From: Actinoallomurus soli
Lineage (GTDB): Bacteria; Actinomycetota; Actinomycetes; Streptosporangiales; Streptosporangiaceae
DNA length: 64,000 bases
Assembly (NCBI RefSeq): GCF_024055715.1
Contig: NZ_JAMXMV010000001.1
Span: forward strand, 992,001 to 1,056,000
Direction: 5' to 3'
Below are positions 51,110 to 59,977 of the stretch, one piece after another. The notes under the pieces are model-generated. The model did no database searches. It was not told the DNA's origin and saw nothing but the letters and a program-made list of their open reading frames with translations. Numbering within the stretch: position 1 is the first letter of the stretch; each line of letters opens with the position of its first letter. The translations under genes were made by a program, and so were the position numbers.

Positions 51110-51970
51110 TCAGTCGAAGGGCGTCCGGCGGCCTTCGCGGACGTAGCCGCCGCGCGAGGAGATGTGATCGTCGCCGTGCACCGACGTGCCCTTCGCGAGG
51201 TGGCCGAACATCTGGATCCCGAAGCCGCCGTCCAGGTCGTCGACGATGCGCTTCTTCCAGGGGCGCCGGATGATCTGGGTGGTCAGGCGACGGACCGTCC
51301 GCGGCTGCCGCATGATGTGGTCCGCGATCGTGTAGGCACGCTCGACGAGCTCGTCGGCCGGCAGGATCTCGTTGACCATGCCGTAGTCCAGGGCGGTGGA
51401 GGCGTCGATCGACTCACCGGTCAGCAGCGCATACGCCGCGCGCTTGACCCCGAGCAGTTCCTCGAAGCAACTGTGGATACCGTCGCCGGGCACCGAGCTG
51501 ATGCCGTAGTGCAGGTCATAGATGTGCGCGTCGTCCGCCATCAACGTCAGGTCGCACATCAGCAGAACCTCGGAGTGATATCCGTCGCCGTTGACCAGCC
51601 CGATCGTTGGGATCTCCAGGTCATTGACCAGACTGCTGACGTTGATACGGCCATCCTTGTAGGCGTACTCGTACGCCCAGTGCTCGAGGTTCTCCTCTTC
51701 CAGCTCAAAGCCGGTGGGATCCGCGCCCATCATCCAGTCGGGGCCGGTTCCGGTGAGGATGAGGAGTTCGTTGTCGGGGTCCGCGCCGACGGTCTTGAGG
51801 AATTGGCCGAGGGCTCTGTGATTCTGCACGCTCAACTGGAGTGAGCCGCCGCAGGTGTGGGCGCGGGCGAGGAGCACCCCGTCGTCACGACGGTCCAGGG
51901 TGAAGAAATCCTTGAACTGCTCCTTGTACTCGTCGAATTTCGGGGTGGGGAGGAACTCTTGCAACGACAT
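51110..51970 (-). CDS. Crotonase-superfamily C-C hydrolase resembling 6-oxocamphor hydrolase
   Basis: ATG 51970 is chosen because GAGGAG lies 11 bases upstream; the frame also continues without a stop into the upstream gene through a poly-Pro linker. The 286-residue protein reads LILTGTGPDWMMG, VNGDGYHSEVLLMCDL, LHYGISSVPGDGIHS and LLTGESIDASTALDYGMVNEIL. This is much closer to 6-oxocamphor hydrolase than to enoyl-CoA hydratases. His154 and Asp163 keep the nine-residue spacing of that enzyme's catalytic His/Asp, and His132 may match a further active-site His. It would cleave a cyclic or non-CoA beta-diketone by a retro-Claisen reaction. It is the last gene of the Liv-dehydrogenase operon. Confidence 0.72.
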   Translation of the reverse strand: MSLQEFLPTPKFDEYKEQFKDFFTLDRRDDGVLLARAHTCGGSLQLSVQNHRALGQFLKTVGADPDNELLILTGTGPDWMMGADPTGFELEEENLEHWAYEYAYKDGRINVSSLVNDLEIPTIGLVNGDGYHSEVLLMCDLTLMADDAHIYDLHYGISSVPGDGIHSCFEELLGVKRAAYALLTGESIDASTALDYGMVNEILPADELVERAYTIADHIMRQPRTVRRLTTQIIRRPWKKRIVDDLDGGFGIQMFGHLAKGTSVHGDDHISSRGGYVREGRRTPFD

Positions 51971-51997
51971 GGCTGTTCCGACTCCTCGATTTAGACG

Positions 51998-52948
51998 ATC
52001 ACCGCTGGGGCTGGGCGCTGTCGGCGGTGGGGGGGGGGGGGGGTGGGGGGGGGGTGGGGGTGTCACGGGGGGCTCGCACGCCCATTCCAGGTCTGCTCCG
52101 ACCTGCTCGACGGCCGTCTCGAAGACCTCACGCAGAATCGGTCCGGTGGGGAGGTCGGCGCCCAGGTCTTCGGCGGTCTGAAGTGCCAGCATGAGATCTT
52201 TGAGGCCGAGCCTGGTGGTGAATCCGGGGGGCTCGTAGGTCTGGGTGACGATCGCCCGGCCGTATCCGCCGTAGACCGGCCCCGGGAAAATGGAGTCGTT
52301 GATCACCTCGATGAGCCGCCCTGCGTCCAGACCTTGTCGTTCGGCCAGGGTGACCGACTCCGCCAGGGCCTGCAGGGCATGGACGATCAGGTAGTTGATG
52401 GAGATCTTGGCGACGACGGCCGACGTCACGTCCGGCCCGAGGTCCCAGACTCGCCGGCCGATCGCCTCGAGCATCGGAGCCACCATGGCCCGGGCTTGCG
52501 CGTCCCCGGACGTCAGGATGGTCAGCCCGCCGGCGACGACGACGTCAGGGCGGCCGACCACGGGGGCGCTGACGTACCGGTGGCCGTTCTCAGCCGCCAT
52601 CGAGGCCAACTCGGTCACGGCGCCGGGGCTGATCGTCGCGTGGTTGACATGGATGAAGCCCTCGGGCGCGGTACGCATGCGCTCGGCCGTGCAGACCTGG
52701 CGCACCGCGTCGTCGTTGCTCAGCATCGAGAACAGCAGCCCCGTGGCGATGGCGTCCTCCGGCCCGTCGCCGCGCGTGGCGCCGCGCTCGACGAGCTCAT
52801 CGACCTTGCTCTTCGTCCGGGCCCATACCGTGACGTCGAAGCCGGCTTCGATCAGGCGTGTGGCCATGGGCGTCCCCATGTGCCCCAGCCCGATGAAGCC
52901 GACGCGGCGGGCCCGTGCCCGACCGGGCTCTGCCGTGCTGGTGTTCAT
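51998..52948 (-). CDS. Beta-hydroxyacid dehydrogenase (3-hydroxyisobutyrate dehydrogenase-like); 3' end uncertain
   Basis: From ATG 52948 the protein has the NAD(P) site VGFIGLGHMGTPMATRLIEAG (GFIGLGHMGTPMA shown as core). The substrate strand is YVSAPVVGRPDVVVAGGLT, and the catalytic Lys is in SAVVAKISINYL. RLGLKDLMLALQTAEDLGADLP is typical of the C-terminal helical domain. The recognisable family ends near residue 290 (GADLEWACEP). It is followed by the poly-Pro segment, after which the frame runs open into the crotonase gene, so the true stop cannot be placed; 51998 is only an estimate. Either indels in the G tract hide a stop, or a 612-residue fusion is made. It reversibly oxidises a beta-hydroxy acid. 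The gene follows the LivM gene by 28 bases. Confidence 0.7.
52029..52060 (+). repeat. Poly-G tract G15-T-G10-T-G5 inside or after the dehydrogenase gene
   Basis: The plus strand carries 15, 10 and 5 consecutive G residues (52029-52043, 52045-52054 and 52056-52060), separated by single T, with six more G at 52067-52072. On the minus strand this encodes a run of Pro and one His that joins two otherwise separate proteins in one frame. Such tracts are very rare in bacterial genes. The stretch could form G-quadruplexes, slip during replication, or be an assembly or base-calling artefact. Confidence 0.8.
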
Positions 52949-52976
52949 CGGTGTCCTCTTTCTCTCGTTGATGTGA

Positions 52977-53999
52977 TCAGACCTGGAATCGGCGGCCGCG
53001 GGCCCGGGAGGCCAGTTGGGTGATGCCGCGCGGAGCCAGCAACGCCATGACGATGAGGAGAGCCCCGAAGATCACCTGGTCCCAGACGCCCTGCAGCCGT
53101 ACGAACAACTGCGTCGCGAGGAGCTGGGTCAGTGCCGCACCGGCCAGGGGGCCGTACCAGGTGCCTTTGCCTCCGAGGACGACGGCGACGACCACCGCGA
53201 GCGAGATCCGGAAGTCGAAGGTCCCGGTCGGCTCGATGTACAGCGACTGGGCCGCGTAGAGGGAGCCGGCGATCCCGGCGATGGCGGCACCCAGCGCGAA
53301 CGCCACCACTTTCAGCGTCAGCGTCGGGACGCCCAGAACCTCGGCCGCGTCCTCGTCCTCCCGGATGGCCACCAGGGCGCTGAACCACCGTGTTCTCTCA
53401 GTGATCCAGCAGAGGGCGACGCTCACGGCGGCCAATGCCAGGAAGAGGAAGAAGAACAGCCTCGTCGACGCTTGGAGGGTGCCGGCGACGGGCGGCAGGG
53501 ACAGTCCGTTGGAGCCGCCGGTCACCTTCAGCACGTTCGTGAGCTCCCGCGCCGCCAGGGTGAGCACGAACGTGGCCACGGCGAAGTAGTCGCCGCGCAG
53601 CCGGAATCCGGGGATGCCGATGGCGACGGACACGACCGCCGCGCCCACCGCGGCGAGTGGGATCGTGAGGAGCGCGTTCATCGTGGTCTCCGTCACGAGG
53701 ATCGCCGTGGTGTACGCGCCGACTCCGACGAAGATGACCGTGCCGAAGTTGAGGTATCCGGCGTATCCGCCGAGGAGGTTCCACCCTTCCGCGAGCGCGA
53801 CGTACATCAGGACGGTGCCGGCGATCCGGAGGTTGGCGGTGTCTCCGGTGACGGCACCCCACGTTCCCGTCGCGGCGAGAAGCACGAGCGGTAGCGCGAC
53901 GTTGCGGCCACGGCGAAGTATCACGGTCGCTCCCCGGTCCGTCGCGGGGGTCTTCAGCTGCCCGGCTCGTTCGGGCGCGCGGGTGGTCGGGTTGCTCAC
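52977..53999 (-). CDS. livM: Branched-chain amino-acid-type ABC permease LivM (second importer)
   Basis: GTG 53999 overlaps the LivH stop (GTGA), giving 340 residues. After a 30-residue polar tail there are about nine membrane segments. LAEGWNLLGGYAGYLNFGTV is the LivM hallmark, GFRLRGDYFAVATFVLTL the next, and AIREDEDAAEVLGVPTLTLK the ATPase-coupling loop. It is fifth in the operon, and its stop is 28 bases from the dehydrogenase start. Confidence 0.9.
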   Translation of the reverse strand: MSNPTTRAPERAGQLKTPATDRGATVILRRGRNVALPLVLLAATGTWGAVTGDTANLRIAGTVLMYVALAEGWNLLGGYAGYLNFGTVIFVGVGAYTTAILVTETTMNALLTIPLAAVGAAVVSVAIGIPGFRLRGDYFAVATFVLTLAARELTNVLKVTGGSNGLSLPPVAGTLQASTRLFFFLFLALAAVSVALCWITERTRWFSALVAIREDEDAAEVLGVPTLTLKVVAFALGAAIAGIAGSLYAAQSLYIEPTGTFDFRISLAVVVAVVLGGKGTWYGPLAGAALTQLLATQLFVRLQGVWDQVIFGALLIVMALLAPRGITQLASRARGRRFQV

Positions 54000-54868
54000 A
54001 GGTATCGTTCCTTCGCTGCGGACAGGCCACCGCCGCGTGCGACCATGGCGATGACGAGGAGGCCGTAGACGACGGCGGGAACCCAGGCCAGCGGCAGCAC
54101 TTCGTTGAGGACGGCCTGGGCGATGCCGAGCGTGACGCCGCCGACGGCGGCGTTGACGACCCCGCCCGTTCCTCCCACCAGCACCACGATGAAGGCGTAG
54201 GCCAGCCATTGGGTCTGGGTCTGCACGGCGAACGGGAAGATGCCGGCCAGGATGGCTCCCGAGCAGGTGGCCAGGGCCGTGCCGACGCCGAAGACGACGG
54301 TGCTGTACCGGTCCGCGTTCACCCCGAGGATCCGCGCGGCGTCGCGATTCTGCGACAGCGCCTGGACCGCCCTGCCGAACATGGTGAACCTGATGACCGC
54401 CCAGATGACGAGGAGGAGGACCGCGGCCGCCGCGGCGGCGACCGCGTAGTCGGCCCGCACGGTCACCCCCGCGAAGGAGTACATGTGCTGACTGAAGCTC
54501 AACGTCAGGGTCCTGATGTCACTTCGCCAGACCTGCACGGCGACGGCCTGCAGGAGCAGCATGGCGCCGAAGAGGACGAGCAGGCCGGACTCCGCCGACG
54601 TGCGCTGGGCCCGTCGCACCAGGCCGACGTGCAAGGCGACTCCGACGACGAAACCAAGGGGGATCGACAGCACGAGCGCCACGGCGATGGGCAGTCTCCA
54701 CGTCTGGACGACCTCGAAGGCGAGGATGGATCCGCTCACCACCGCGAGGCCGTGCGTGAGGTTCAGGATCCCCAGCATGCCCAGTGACAGCGTCATTCCG
54801 AGCCCCACGAGGGTGTAGATCATCCCGAGCAGGACCCCGACCGTCAGTGCCTGCACCACGGTGGTCAT
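53996..54868 (-). CDS. livH: Branched-chain amino-acid-type ABC permease LivH (second importer)
   Basis: ATG 54868 overlaps the LivF stop (ATGA). The 290-residue protein has about eight membrane segments. GMIYTLVGLGMTLSLGMLGI then LNLTHG is the LivH N-terminal signature, with the coupling loop GRAVQALSQNRDAARILGVN. It forms the channel with LivM. Compared with the hydroxyproline LivH it is clearly a different paralogue, with Leu-Thr-His-Gly in place of Phe-Ala-His-Gly. Confidence 0.9.
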   Translation of the reverse strand: MTTVVQALTVGVLLGMIYTLVGLGMTLSLGMLGILNLTHGLAVVSGSILAFEVVQTWRLPIAVALVLSIPLGFVVGVALHVGLVRRAQRTSAESGLLVLFGAMLLLQAVAVQVWRSDIRTLTLSFSQHMYSFAGVTVRADYAVAAAAAAVLLLVIWAVIRFTMFGRAVQALSQNRDAARILGVNADRYSTVVFGVGTALATCSGAILAGIFPFAVQTQTQWLAYAFIVVLVGGTGGVVNAAVGGVTLGIAQAVLNEVLPLAWVPAVVYGLLVIAMVARGGGLSAAKERYL

Positions 54869-55659
54869 GACGCGGCTCCTTCGTCCGAAGGGGTGGAGGT
54901 GGCGTCGCCGCCCACCGACAGCCAGCTCTTGACGAGCGTGTCGAGGTCGGAGCCGAGTTCGTCGGACGTGCCCGACGAGACGCATCTGCCCGACTGCAGG
55001 ACGTGGACCACGTCCGCGATGGCGAGTGCGGGCCGCAGGTCCTGGTCGACCAGGACGACGGTCCGGCCGTCGTCGCGCAGGGCTTCGAGCTCCCGGTACA
55101 TCGTCGCGGCCGCGGCGGGCGCCACCCCGGCGGAGGGCTCGTCGACCAGGACCACGTCGGGGTCCGACACCAGGGCCCGGGCCAGTTCGAGGATCCTCTG
55201 CTGGCCGCCGGAGAGACTGCCGGCCGGCGCGCTGCGCTTGTCTCCGAGGACCGGATAACGGGCGAGCACCGTCTGGATCGCCTGCCGGGCGCGCTTCTTC
55301 TCGCGTCTGATCGGCCACGCGCCGACCAGGAGATTGTCGTAGACGGACATGGTGGGGAAGACGGAGTGGCCCTGCGGAACGAAGGCGATGCCCAGGGCGC
55401 TGCGCCGGTGGGCCTGTCCCGCGCCGATGGGCGTCCGCGAGGATCCGTTGATCAGCCAGACATCGCCCTCACGCGGATGCAGGAAACCGGCGAGCAGCCG
55501 GAGCGCCGTCGACTTGCCGGATCCGTTCGGGCCGATGATCAAGCTGATCTTCCCCGCCGGGGCGTGGAGGCTGAGCCCGCGGAGAATCGGCTGATCGGGG
55601 AAGTACTCGGCGGTCACGTCGTCGAGCGCGATCGCGGAGGTGCCGGGCCGCGTCGTCAT
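54865..55659 (-). CDS. livF: ABC ATPase LivF (second importer)
   Basis: ATG 55659 overlaps the LivG stop. The 264-residue protein has Walker A GPNGSGKST, FVPQGHSVFPTMSVYDNLL (LivF type), signature LSGGQQRILELARAL and Walker B VVLVDEPSAGVAP. The switch His is replaced: VDQDLRPAL has Asp-Gln-Asp where most have E-x-N or H. A Ser/Thr-rich C-terminal tail follows. It energises uptake with LivG. Confidence 0.88.
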   Translation of the reverse strand: MTTRPGTSAIALDDVTAEYFPDQPILRGLSLHAPAGKISLIIGPNGSGKSTALRLLAGFLHPREGDVWLINGSSRTPIGAGQAHRRSALGIAFVPQGHSVFPTMSVYDNLLVGAWPIRREKKRARQAIQTVLARYPVLGDKRSAPAGSLSGGQQRILELARALVSDPDVVLVDEPSAGVAPAAAATMYRELEALRDDGRTVVLVDQDLRPALAIADVVHVLQSGRCVSSGTSDELGSDLDTLVKSWLSVGGDATSTPSDEGAAS

Positions 55660-56420
55660 GCCGCTCCCTTCAGCGGGGCGCCGAGGTACGCCTCGATGAC
55701 GGACGGGTGCGCGCACACGTCCTCCGGCTCGCCCTCGACGAGGACCTCGCCCTGAGCCATGCACAAGAAGCGGTCCGAGAGCGCGACCAGGTCGGGCACC
55801 TCATGGCTCACCACCAGGAAGGCGGTGCCCAGGTCCTCGGCGGACCGCCGGATCTGTGCGTACAGGACGTCCTTGACCAGCGGATGCACGCCGGCGAAGG
55901 GTTCGTCCATCAGCACGACGATCGGCTGCTGGACCATGACGCGCGCGAACTCGACCAGCTTCTGCTGGCCACCGGACAGCTCATTGGCCACCCGATGGGT
56001 GAGGTCGCCGAGCCCGACGAGATCGATCCATTCGATGGCCCGCTCGGCCATCTGCTTCCTGACGGTCGCGCTCGCCCGGTGCGCGACCGGCACGTACATG
56101 TTCTGCAGGACCGTCAGGGACGAGAACACCCGCGGGTTCTGGAAGGTGCGCCCGACGCCGAGACCTGCCACCGCGTGAGCGGGTCTGCGCGCGATCTCCC
56201 GCCCGAGCAGCCTGATGGATCCCTTGCCGGGCCGGTGGGCTCCGGAGAGGAGGTTGATGGTGGTGGTCTTCCCGGATCCGTTCGGGCCGATCACGCCGAG
56301 GACCTCGCCGCCGTGGAGGTCGAGGCTGACGTCACGGACCGCCTGGACGCCTCCGAAGCGCTTGGACACGTTCTCGACCGTGAGCACGGGGGCGCCGCGG
56401 CTCTCCGCGCGCCGCCTCAC
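55656..56420 (-). CDS. livG: ABC ATPase LivG (second importer)
   Basis: GTG 56420 overlaps the binding-protein stop (GTGA); the frame is open a little further, but without a ribosome site. The 254-residue ATPase has Walker A GPNGSGKTT, GVGRTFQNPRVFSSLTV, signature LSGGQQKLVEFARVM and Walker B VVLMDEPFAGVHP, with switch His in VSHEVPDL. It is the second gene of the operon. Confidence 0.88.
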   Translation of the reverse strand: MRRRAESRGAPVLTVENVSKRFGGVQAVRDVSLDLHGGEVLGVIGPNGSGKTTTINLLSGAHRPGKGSIRLLGREIARRPAHAVAGLGVGRTFQNPRVFSSLTVLQNMYVPVAHRASATVRKQMAERAIEWIDLVGLGDLTHRVANELSGGQQKLVEFARVMVQQPIVVLMDEPFAGVHPLVKDVLYAQIRRSAEDLGTAFLVVSHEVPDLVALSDRFLCMAQGEVLVEGEPEDVCAHPSVIEAYLGAPLKGAA

Positions 56421-57643
56421 TTCGTCACCGTCACGGGGTGCTCGGCCACGTTCGCGGGCCACACCGGGACGGTCTTGCCGCCGATCGTCTGGACGACGAC
56501 CTCGGAGTAGGGGACGGTACCGTCGGGGTTGAACTTGATCCTGCCCACTGCGGTGTCGAAGGTGTGCGCGTAGATGTACGCGCGCAGCCGCGCCTGGTCG
56601 GTGGTGCCGGCGCCCTCGATCGCCTGCTGGATGACCTGCAGGCCGGCGTAGGCGACCACCGCGTAGGAGGGGATGACCTGTTCACCGTTGGATCGTGAGA
56701 TCGCGAGGAGTTGGTCCAGGCCCTTGAAATGCTCGGTGGGCCAGGCGGTCGTCGTGCCGAGCACGCCCTCGGCGGCGGCCCCCATCTGCGGCCAGGTCTT
56801 CAGCGTGCTCACCTGCGAGCCGCAGGCACAGGTCAGAGCCGGGCGGAAGCCTTGGGCGGACGCCGCTCGAATGATCCGGACCGAGTCCTCGGGAAGGCCG
56901 AGGATGAGGAACAGGTCGACGCGTGCCGCCTTCGCGGCGTTGATCGCCGAGGTGAAGTCCGTGGTGTCGGTGCTGTACTCCTGGTTGAAGACGACGGGCA
57001 GGCCGGCGTCCCTGGCGTAGTGGACCGCGCCTTCCGCACCCTTGTATCCGTCGCGGTCCGCCAGCGTGAACGGGTTGTTCAGCGTCAGGATGCCGACACG
57101 GGTCGGTCGCTCGTTCGCCGGCATCGCCTTGACGGCCTCGAAGACCCCTCGCGTGTACTGGCTCTCCTGATAGGGATAGGTGCCGACCATCCAGCCCTTG
57201 GCGGAGTCCGACAACTGCCGACTGGTGAACCCGCCGTTGAACAGGATCTTCCCGCCGGAACGGACGAGCGGGACGATCGGGGTTCCCACGTACGTGGAGT
57301 ACGGAGCCAGGAGGATGTCCACCCGGTCCTTCGTCAGCAGGGACTGGTACAGGGTCTGCGCGGTGCCGGGAGTGCTGTCGTCGTTCTTGATCACCATCTG
57401 GACCTTGCGGCCCGCGATACCGCCGGCCTTGTTGACCTGGGCGGCCCAGAGATCGTAGATGGCCTTGTACTCACCCGAGGGGCCCGCCAGGGCACCGGTC
57501 AGGCCCAGCGATCCGCCGATCTTGATCGGTCCGCTCGTCGCCGTCGCCGTGTTGCCACCGGCGCAGGCGGTGAGTGAGAACGTCGTCAGGACCGCGCCGG
57601 CGACGACGGCCCGGTGAGCCGCGTGGGTGTGCCGCTTGGGCAT
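56417..57643 (-). CDS. livK: Substrate-binding lipoprotein (second Liv-type importer)
   Basis: ATG 57643 has AGGAGGT upstream. The 408-residue protein carries a lipoprotein signal (AVVAGAVLTTFSLTACAGG; lipobox LTAC, Cys27). The mature type I binding fold reads IKIGGSLGLTGALAGPSGEY, NKAGGIAGRKVQMVIKNDDS, LLAPYSTYVGTPIVPLV and WPTEHFKGLDQLL. Tyr and Phe residues around the predicted cleft (GGFTSRQLS) suggest a carboxylate or acyl-amino ligand rather than a plain amino acid, but this is inference. It is first in a seven-gene operon that ends with a dehydrogenase and an oxocamphor-hydrolase-like enzyme, so the ligand may be a catabolic substrate. Confidence 0.88.
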   Translation of the reverse strand: MPKRHTHAAHRAVVAGAVLTTFSLTACAGGNTATATSGPIKIGGSLGLTGALAGPSGEYKAIYDLWAAQVNKAGGIAGRKVQMVIKNDDSTPGTAQTLYQSLLTKDRVDILLAPYSTYVGTPIVPLVRSGGKILFNGGFTSRQLSDSAKGWMVGTYPYQESQYTRGVFEAVKAMPANERPTRVGILTLNNPFTLADRDGYKGAEGAVHYARDAGLPVVFNQEYSTDTTDFTSAINAAKAARVDLFLILGLPEDSVRIIRAASAQGFRPALTCACGSQVSTLKTWPQMGAAAEGVLGTTTAWPTEHFKGLDQLLAISRSNGEQVIPSYAVVAYAGLQVIQQAIEGAGTTDQARLRAYIYAHTFDTAVGRIKFNPDGTVPYSEVVVQTIGGKTVPVWPANVAEHPVTVTK

Positions 57644-57680
57644 TACGACCTCCTGTTTCCGACATGTGACCCCCGCCACC

Positions 57681-57698
57681 TGTGTGTAGCTACATACA
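57681..57698. promoter_or_regulatory. Palindrome in the LivK/XRE-cupin divergent spacer
   Basis: TGTGTGTAGCTACATACA is an 18-bp palindrome with one mismatched pair in a 196-base AT-richer spacer. Its GTGTGTAG half-site recurs in direct orientation at 57703-57710. It is a candidate operator for the divergent XRE-cupin regulator. Confidence 0.5.
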
Positions 57699-57839
57699 AG
57701 AGCGTGTGTAGTGACACTGTCAATAGGTGCCCGTTCGTTCAGTGCTAGCAGACGTTCATCCAATTGCAGGGCTCATGTGTCAGAATCGTCTGGGGGTGCG
57801 TGCACCCGGCTTCACCGAGATGTGCAACAGGAGGAAACG

Positions 57840-58559
57840 ATGTCGACGGAGACGGTGACGGCAGAGGACCCGCTCGGTGCCGAAGCCGAAGATCTGGCCG
57901 GCCCCGGGCTCGGTCTGGGAATTCGGCTCCGCCGGGTTCGCACCGAGCGCTCGGTCTCCGTCCGGGAGCTCGCGCGGCGCACGGGATGCTCTCCCAGCCT
58001 CATCTCGCAGATCGAGCGGGGACGCAGCGCTCCTTCGGCCCAGATGCTGTACGCGCTGGCCAACGAACTACGCGTCAGCCTGGACTATCTCTTCGGCTTC
58101 GGTGAGGCGCCCGCCGCGGCGGAAGCCGCACCGGACTCTGCCGCCCGTGACCAGGACGCCGGCGACGCGCCCCGTCCCGCTCCGCCCTGGGGACGCGCCA
58201 CGGACTCGACCGGGGCCGGGATCATCCAGAGGCACCAGAGCCGTCGGCGCATCGAGCTGTCCAGCGGTGTCCGTTGGGAACGGCTGACGCCCGACTCCGA
58301 CGGAGCCGTCGACTTCCTCGAAGTCGTCTACCAGCCCGGTGGCCACTCGAGCGATGGCCACATGGCCGTCCGGCACACCGGACGTGAGTACCTTCTGATC
58401 CTCGAAGGCACCCTGCACGCCGACATCGGCTTCGAGACCTACGCTCTGGGGGCCGGTGACTCCGCCGCCTTCGACCCACTGACACCGCACAGGTTCAGGA
58501 ACGAGACGGATCAGGTGGTCCGCGCCGTCTCCTTCATCGTCCAGGGCGATCACGGATAG
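57840..58559 (+). CDS. XRE-cupin transcriptional regulator
   Basis: ATG 57840 follows AGGAGG by 6 bases. The 239-residue protein has an XRE helix-turn-helix (residues 28-85; SVRELARRTGCSPSLISQIE, then RGRSAPSAQMLYALAN). After a Pro/Ala/Asp linker, a C-terminal cupin (about 160-235) contains VYQPGGHSSDGHMAVRHTGREYLLIL (GGHSSDGHMAVRHTGREYL shown as core), AGDSAAFDPLTPHRF. His and Glu residues for a metal or ligand site are present. Such proteins sense a small molecule with the cupin and control the adjacent transport and catabolic genes. It is divergent from the Liv operon and convergent with the E2 gene. Confidence 0.88.
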   Translation: MSTETVTAEDPLGAEAEDLAGPGLGLGIRLRRVRTERSVSVRELARRTGCSPSLISQIERGRSAPSAQMLYALANELRVSLDYLFGFGEAPAAAEAAPDSAARDQDAGDAPRPAPPWGRATDSTGAGIIQRHQSRRRIELSSGVRWERLTPDSDGAVDFLEVVYQPGGHSSDGHMAVRHTGREYLLILEGTLHADIGFETYALGAGDSAAFDPLTPHRFRNETDQVVRAVSFIVQGDHG

Positions 58560-58562
58560 GCC

Positions 58563-58594
58563 GGGCGCCGGGCCGATCGGACCGCCTGGCGCCC
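58563..58594. terminator. Hairpin between convergent XRE-cupin and E2 genes
   Basis: GGGCGCCGGG (58563-58572) pairs with CCTGGCGCCC (58585-58594), 9 of 10 positions complementary, with a 12-base loop. It lies between convergent stops and probably ends both transcripts. Confidence 0.6.
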
Positions 58595-58600
58595 TGGCCC

Positions 58601-59977
58601 TTACAGAAGAATCCGCAACGGATTCTCGACGATCTGTTTGAACGCCTCCAGCCAGCGTGCCGCGAGGGCCCCGTCCAGCGCACGGTGGTCCCCGGAGAGG
58701 GTGACCGTCATCAATGTCGCGGCCCGTACGGTGCCGTCGTCGGCGACGACGGGCCGTCTGCTCGCCGCGCCGACGGCCAGGATCCCCGAATGAGGCGGGT
58801 TGATGATCGCGGTGAACCGCTCGGTCCCGTACATGCCGAGGTTCGAAACGGTGAAGGACCCGCCTTCCAGGTCGGCCTGCTTGAGCCTCCCCTCACGGGC
58901 GCGGGCGATGAGATCCTTGACCGTACGGCTGATGTCGGTGAGAGAACGCCGGTCCGCCTCGCGGACGACCGGTGTGACCAGGCCGTGGTCGAGTGCGACG
59001 GCCACGGCGATGGAGACCGAGTCGAACCTGCGGACCGCGTCCGGCATCCAGATCGCGTTCGCCTCCGGCACCTCACGGAACGCCGCGGCGACCGCCTTGA
59101 TCACGAAGTCGTTGACGGACGGTGTGACGGTGACCGATGGATCCTTCTCGATGGTGCGGCGGAGGGCCAGCAACGTGTCGACCTGGCAGTCCGCCTCCAT
59201 GTAGAAGTGGGGGACCGTGCTCTTGCTCTCGCCGAGCCGGCGAGCGATCGCGCGGCGCATGCCGGTGTGCGGGATGTCGGTGAAACCGGCTCCGGCCGGC
59301 CGGTCCGTTCCGCGCCGCGGGTCGGATTCCGCACTCGCGGGCGTGATGGTGGGCGCGGACGCCCGGTCGCCGACGGGGACGGGCGGTCGGGGTGTGGCGC
59401 GGCTCGCGGTGTTCTGGACGTGACGGTCGAGGTCACGGCGGACCACTCGGCCGCCGGGACCGGTGCCGGTCACCGCGTTCAGGTCGATGCCCTGCTCGCG
59501 GGCGAGCCTCCGGACGAGCGGCGTGGCGAACCGCCGGTCCCGCCCGTCCTGGGTGGCACCCGCTGCCGGTGATGTGGCGGAGGCCACCGGGACCGCTGCC
59601 GTGTCCTCGCGGTCGGCCGGCCGGTCCTCGCCCGAACCGTTGGGCGGAGAAGGCCGGGACGTCGCTGCGGGTGCGTCGGGCTCGGCGGGCATCGCGGCTC
59701 CGGTCCCGGATTCGGCCAGCGCGTCCTCGACCGACTGACCGGGCCCGGCGAGCACGAGAATCGGTGTTCCGACCTCGATCGACTCCCCGAGACCGACGAG
59801 GAGACCGGCGACGACACCGGCTTGATCGGCTTCGAAGTCGACGGCGGCCTTCTCCGTCTCGATCTCGGCGATCGGCTGACCGGGCGAGATCTCATCGCCG
59901 GGCGACACGTGCCAGGAGACCAGAGTGGCCTCGCGCATGCCGGTGAGCACTTCGGGCATCCGGATGACAGCCGACAT
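58601..59977 (-). CDS. Dihydrolipoamide acyltransferase (E2) of a 2-oxoacid/acetoin-type dehydrogenase
   Basis: ATG 59977 overlaps the E1 stop by one base. The 458-residue protein has one lipoyl domain (residues 1-78) with lipoyl-Lys in IETEKAAVDF, a long Pro/Ala/Asp linker, and an E3-binding domain (about 150-190; FATPLVRRLAREQGIDLNAV and GTGPGGRVVRRDL). The catalytic domain ends with SGDHRALDGALAARWL, carrying the H-x3-DG active site. It transfers an acyl group from E1 to CoA. No dihydrolipoamide dehydrogenase gene is in the window, so a housekeeping E3 must be shared. Confidence 0.9.
   Translation of the reverse strand: MSAVIRMPEVLTGMREATLVSWHVSPGDEISPGQPIAEIETEKAAVDFEADQAGVVAGLLVGLGESIEVGTPILVLAGPGQSVEDALAESGTGAAMPAEPDAPAATSRPSPPNGSGEDRPADREDTAAVPVASATSPAAGATQDGRDRRFATPLVRRLAREQGIDLNAVTGTGPGGRVVRRDLDRHVQNTASRATPRPPVPVGDRASAPTITPASAESDPRRGTDRPAGAGFTDIPHTGMRRAIARRLGESKSTVPHFYMEADCQVDTLLALRRTIEKDPSVTVTPSVNDFVIKAVAAAFREVPEANAIWMPDAVRRFDSVSIAVAVALDHGLVTPVVREADRRSLTDISRTVKDLIARAREGRLKQADLEGGSFTVSNLGMYGTERFTAIINPPHSGILAVGAASRRPVVADDGTVRAATLMTVTLSGDHRALDGALAARWLEAFKQIVENPLRILL

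Noticed and set aside
52029-52060. CRISPR or ordinary tandem repeat explanation for the poly-G stretch
   Set aside because: There are no spacers and no repeat unit beyond homopolymer runs separated by single T.
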